Shown: positions 43,209 through 44,812 of the stretch, piece after piece
Position numbering within the stretch: the first letter of the stretch is position 1
How the letters are laid out: each line of letters starts with the position of its first letter
Source: Parasporobacterium sp.
GTDB taxonomy: Bacteria; Bacillota; Clostridia; Lachnospirales; Lachnospiraceae
Assembly: GCA_017510065.1 (NCBI GenBank)
Contig: JAFWOB010000074.1
Location: 1 to 44,812 of the forward strand
Direction of reading: 5' to 3'
Length of the DNA stretch: 44,812 bases
The notes under the pieces: model-generated
Database searches by the model: none
Seen by the model: the letters and a program-made list of their open reading frames with translations, nothing else
What the model was told of the DNA's origin: nothing
Translations under genes and position numbers: made by a program

Positions 43209-43222
43209 CTAAAACGTTTTCA
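43209..43222 (+). promoter_or_regulatory. Candidate catabolite-repression (cre) site
   Basis: CTAAAACGTTTTCA matches the CcpA cre consensus TGWAANCGNTNWCA at 12 of 14 positions, with both mismatches at the left end, and contains a perfect AAAACGTTTT palindrome. It lies about 100 bases before the permease start codon. Carbon-source control of an aromatic catabolic locus would be expected. Confidence 0.4.
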
Positions 43223-43224
43223 TA

Positions 43225-43251
43225 TTGTGCATTGTACATAATTTTGTACAA
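43225..43251 (+). promoter_or_regulatory. Cluster of TTGTRCAW motifs upstream of the permease gene
   Basis: Three copies are packed together: TTGTGCAT (43225-43232), TTGTACAT (43232-43239) and TTGTACAA (43244-43251). A further copy, TTGTGCAA, lies at 43180-43187 just after the CoA-transferase stop codon. Tandem spacing of about 7 and 12 bases suggests cooperative binding of one protein. Confidence 0.45.
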
Positions 43252-43258
43252 CATATTT

Positions 43259-43310
43259 CCTCCCGTTGCGGTAAAATAAAGCCGAGTAAAATATTTTACT
43301 AAACGGGAGG
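43259..43310 (+). promoter_or_regulatory. Leader hairpin burying the permease ribosome binding site
   Basis: CCTCCCGTT (43259-43267) is perfectly complementary to AACGGGAGG (43302-43310), which contains the Shine-Dalgarno of the permease gene. One G-U and one further A-U pair can extend the stem. Inside the loop, 43285-43300 is a perfect 16-base palindrome (AGTAAAATATTTTACT). The structure would block ribosome access unless opened, so translational control is plausible. Confidence 0.5.
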
Positions 43311-43317
43311 GATTATT

Positions 43318-44697
43318 ATGTTTAAGAAAATTACCAACGGCTGCGTGCGGGTAATAAACAGATGGCTTCCGGATCCGTTCCTTTTCGCGGTTATCCTGAG
43401 TATCATCGTTTATATCTTCGCAATGATAGCCACAGGAATGGGTCCTTTGAAGATCCTGAACGCCTGGGGCGGCGGCGGCGGATTCTGGAATCTGTTGGCA
43501 TTCTCCATGCAGATGGCCTGCGTTCTGGTATTCGGTTCTGCTATGGCTTCTTCAAAACCCATCAAGAGCCTGCTTCGTAAGATTGCCGGACTCGCGCACA
43601 ATAACTTCCAGGCTATCTTCGTCACGGCGTTTATCTCCACGATCTGCTGCTGGCTTAACTGGGGCTTTGGTCTGATCGTCGGTGCCCTTCTTGCAAAAGA
43701 AGTCGTAAGAAGAGTTCCTTCTGTTGACTATCCTCTGCTGATCGCATCCGCTTATTCCGGATTCGTGATCTGGCATGCCGGTCTTTCCGGATCGATCCCG
43801 CTGGCTCTGAACTCCGGTTATACGATTTTTGCCGGGACAGAACGGGAAATGACATTCAATGCTTCCACCAATCTTACGATCTTCCATCCGATGAACCTGA
43901 TCATGTGCGGTTTCATCCTGATCGTAATGCCCTTTGTACTCTATGCTATGCATCCGCATAAAGACAAAGTCATCACCGTGGATCCCGCTATTCTTCAGGA
44001 CGAAGCTGAAAGAGTTCATCCGAAGGCTACTCCGGCAGACAAGATGGAACAGTCCCGTATTCTCTGGATCATCCTGGTTGTCGGCGGATTCCTTTTCATC
44101 ATTTTCAACTTCATCTGGAAAGGGCAGGAAGGCAAGAGTGTTGCGGCTTCCCTCGACCTGAACACAGTTAACTTCATCTTCCTGTTCCTTGGTATCTTGT
44201 TCCACGGCAGCTTGAGAAGTTACATTGATGCGATCGAAGAAGCAGTCAAAGGTGCCGGCGGTATTATCCTGCAGTTCCCATTCTATGCAGGTATCATGGG
44301 TATGATGACCGTTGCCAATGCAGAAGGTGTTTCTCTGGCAAGCGTCATCTCCAATTTCTTTGTCAGCATTTCCACCCCGGTTACATTCCCGCTTCTCACA
44401 TTCCTGAGCGCAGGTATCGTAAACTTCTTCGTACCTTCAGGCGGTGGACAGTGGGCTGTTCAGGGACCGATCGTTATGCCGGCTGCAGCTACCATGGGTA
44501 TCGACCCCGGCCGTGCTGCTATGGCTATTGCATGGGGCGATCAGTGGACCAACATGATCCAGCCGTTCTGGGCTCTGCCCGCACTTGGTGTTGCCAAATT
44601 ATCAGCCCGTGATATCATGGGATATCTCGTGATCATTCTGGTATTCACCGGACTTGTTGCATGCCTTGGCTTCCTGGCCTGGGCCGCATTCTTCTAA
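43318..44697 (+). CDS. AtoE-type short-chain fatty acid permease
   Basis: A 459-residue polytopic membrane protein with about eleven hydrophobic segments, matching the AtoE short-chain fatty acid transporter family (start KITNGCVRVINRWLPDPFLFAV; core GLSGSIPLALNS; C-terminal FFVPSGGGQWAVQGP). It probably exchanges or exports acetate, butyrate or acetoacetate made by the pathway, or imports an acid substrate. It follows the CoA-transferase gene by 144 bases with its own control signals. A strong GGGAGG site lies close to the ATG, inside the leader hairpin. Confidence 0.9.
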   Translation: MFKKITNGCVRVINRWLPDPFLFAVILSIIVYIFAMIATGMGPLKILNAWGGGGGFWNLLAFSMQMACVLVFGSAMASSKPIKSLLRKIAGLAHNNFQAIFVTAFISTICCWLNWGFGLIVGALLAKEVVRRVPSVDYPLLIASAYSGFVIWHAGLSGSIPLALNSGYTIFAGTEREMTFNASTNLTIFHPMNLIMCGFILIVMPFVLYAMHPHKDKVITVDPAILQDEAERVHPKATPADKMEQSRILWIILVVGGFLFIIFNFIWKGQEGKSVAASLDLNTVNFIFLFLGILFHGSLRSYIDAIEEAVKGAGGIILQFPFYAGIMGMMTVANAEGVSLASVISNFFVSISTPVTFPLLTFLSAGIVNFFVPSGGGQWAVQGPIVMPAAATMGIDPGRAAMAIAWGDQWTNMIQPFWALPALGVAKLSARDIMGYLVIILVFTGLVACLGFLAWAAFF

Positions 44698-44724
44698 AAA
44701 CTGAATATTGCGTAATATGTATTG

Positions 44725-44759
44725 CAGAAGGCTTCCGAACCGGAAGCCTTCTGTTTTTT
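44725..44759 (+). terminator. Rho-independent terminator after the permease gene
   Basis: A perfect 13-base-pair stem (44725-44737 with 44741-44753) with a three-base loop is followed by TTTTTTC. It begins 27 bases after the permease stop codon and ends the plus-strand arm. Confidence 0.95.
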
Positions 44760-44762
44760 CAG

Positions 44763-44812
44763 TTTGCGCGCCATGGGCGCGCTCTAACGGGTGAAAGTCC
44801 CGAGTACGCGTA
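44763..44812 (+). mobile_element. Probable 5' end of a group II intron (cut by window edge)
   Basis: Directly after the terminator U-tract the sequence becomes GC-rich: a GCGCGCC/GGCGCGC hairpin (44766-44782), then CGGGTGAAAGTCCCG (44788-44802), a stem-loop I associate with domain I of bacterial group II introns. Group IIC introns are known to insert just downstream of Rho-independent terminators, which is exactly this position. The 5' end GTTTG departs from the usual GUGYG. No reverse transcriptase is visible because the window ends. Confidence 0.5.

Overview
The window looks like a chromosomal segment of an anaerobic, low-to-mid GC Firmicute of class Clostridia, most likely Lachnospirales. 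The evidence is strong Shine-Dalgarno sites, a Gram-positive LexA box in front of recA, and housekeeping gene orders that I associate with that group (radC-mreBCD-mrdA; yicC-gmk-rpoZ-rimO-pgsA). No database search was possible, so the taxonomic call is an inference.

Positions 1-21106 carry one long minus-strand run. Transcription proceeds from an EF-G-like GTPase through two flavoproteins, an unrecognised 382-residue protein, miaB, mutS, maf, mutL, miaA and a PLP enzyme, then from a separate promoter through radC, mreB, mreC, mreD and mrdA (PBP2). Many junctions are 1-4 base stop/start overlaps. recA (21310-22428) stands alone on the plus strand with a perfect LexA box and its own terminator. 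Positions 22732-33872 are a second minus-strand run: GH25 lysozyme, pgk, tpiA, ruvA, ruvB, an FtsW/RodA protein, a class B PBP, yicC, gmk, rpoZ, rimO and pgsA.

Positions 33971-44697 are an accessory catabolic locus and the main discovery target. The minus-strand arm has two cyclase-family hydrolases, a short-chain dehydrogenase, and the large and iron-sulfur subunits of a molybdopterin enzyme. The large subunit matches the active-site spacing I remember for pyrogallol-phloroglucinol transhydroxylase (Asp-Ser-Trp and an upstream His at a constant offset of nine residues). The small subunit has lost the ligands of one of four [4Fe-4S] clusters and ends in a beta-type domain, as in that enzyme. 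The plus-strand arm has a PucR-type regulator, a CoA-transferase and an AtoE-type short-chain fatty acid permease. My reading is an anaerobic pathway for pyrogallol or a related polyphenol: transhydroxylation to phloroglucinol, NADPH reduction, hydrolytic ring opening, then CoA activation and acid transport. The two middle oxidation/thiolysis steps of the known phloroglucinol route are not in the window.

Non-coding signals of interest are a family of long palindromes sharing a 13-base loop (GAATTGAAACTGA or close variants) at 22598-22754, 38216-38290 and 38307-38425 with a degenerate fourth copy at 22561-22588; a recurrent TTGTRCAW motif in the intergenic regions of the catabolic locus; a hairpin that buries the ribosome binding site of the permease; two genes whose -10 box lies nine bases before the ATG with no Shine-Dalgarno (candidate leaderless mRNAs); and a probable group II intron 5' end cut by the right edge directly after a terminator.
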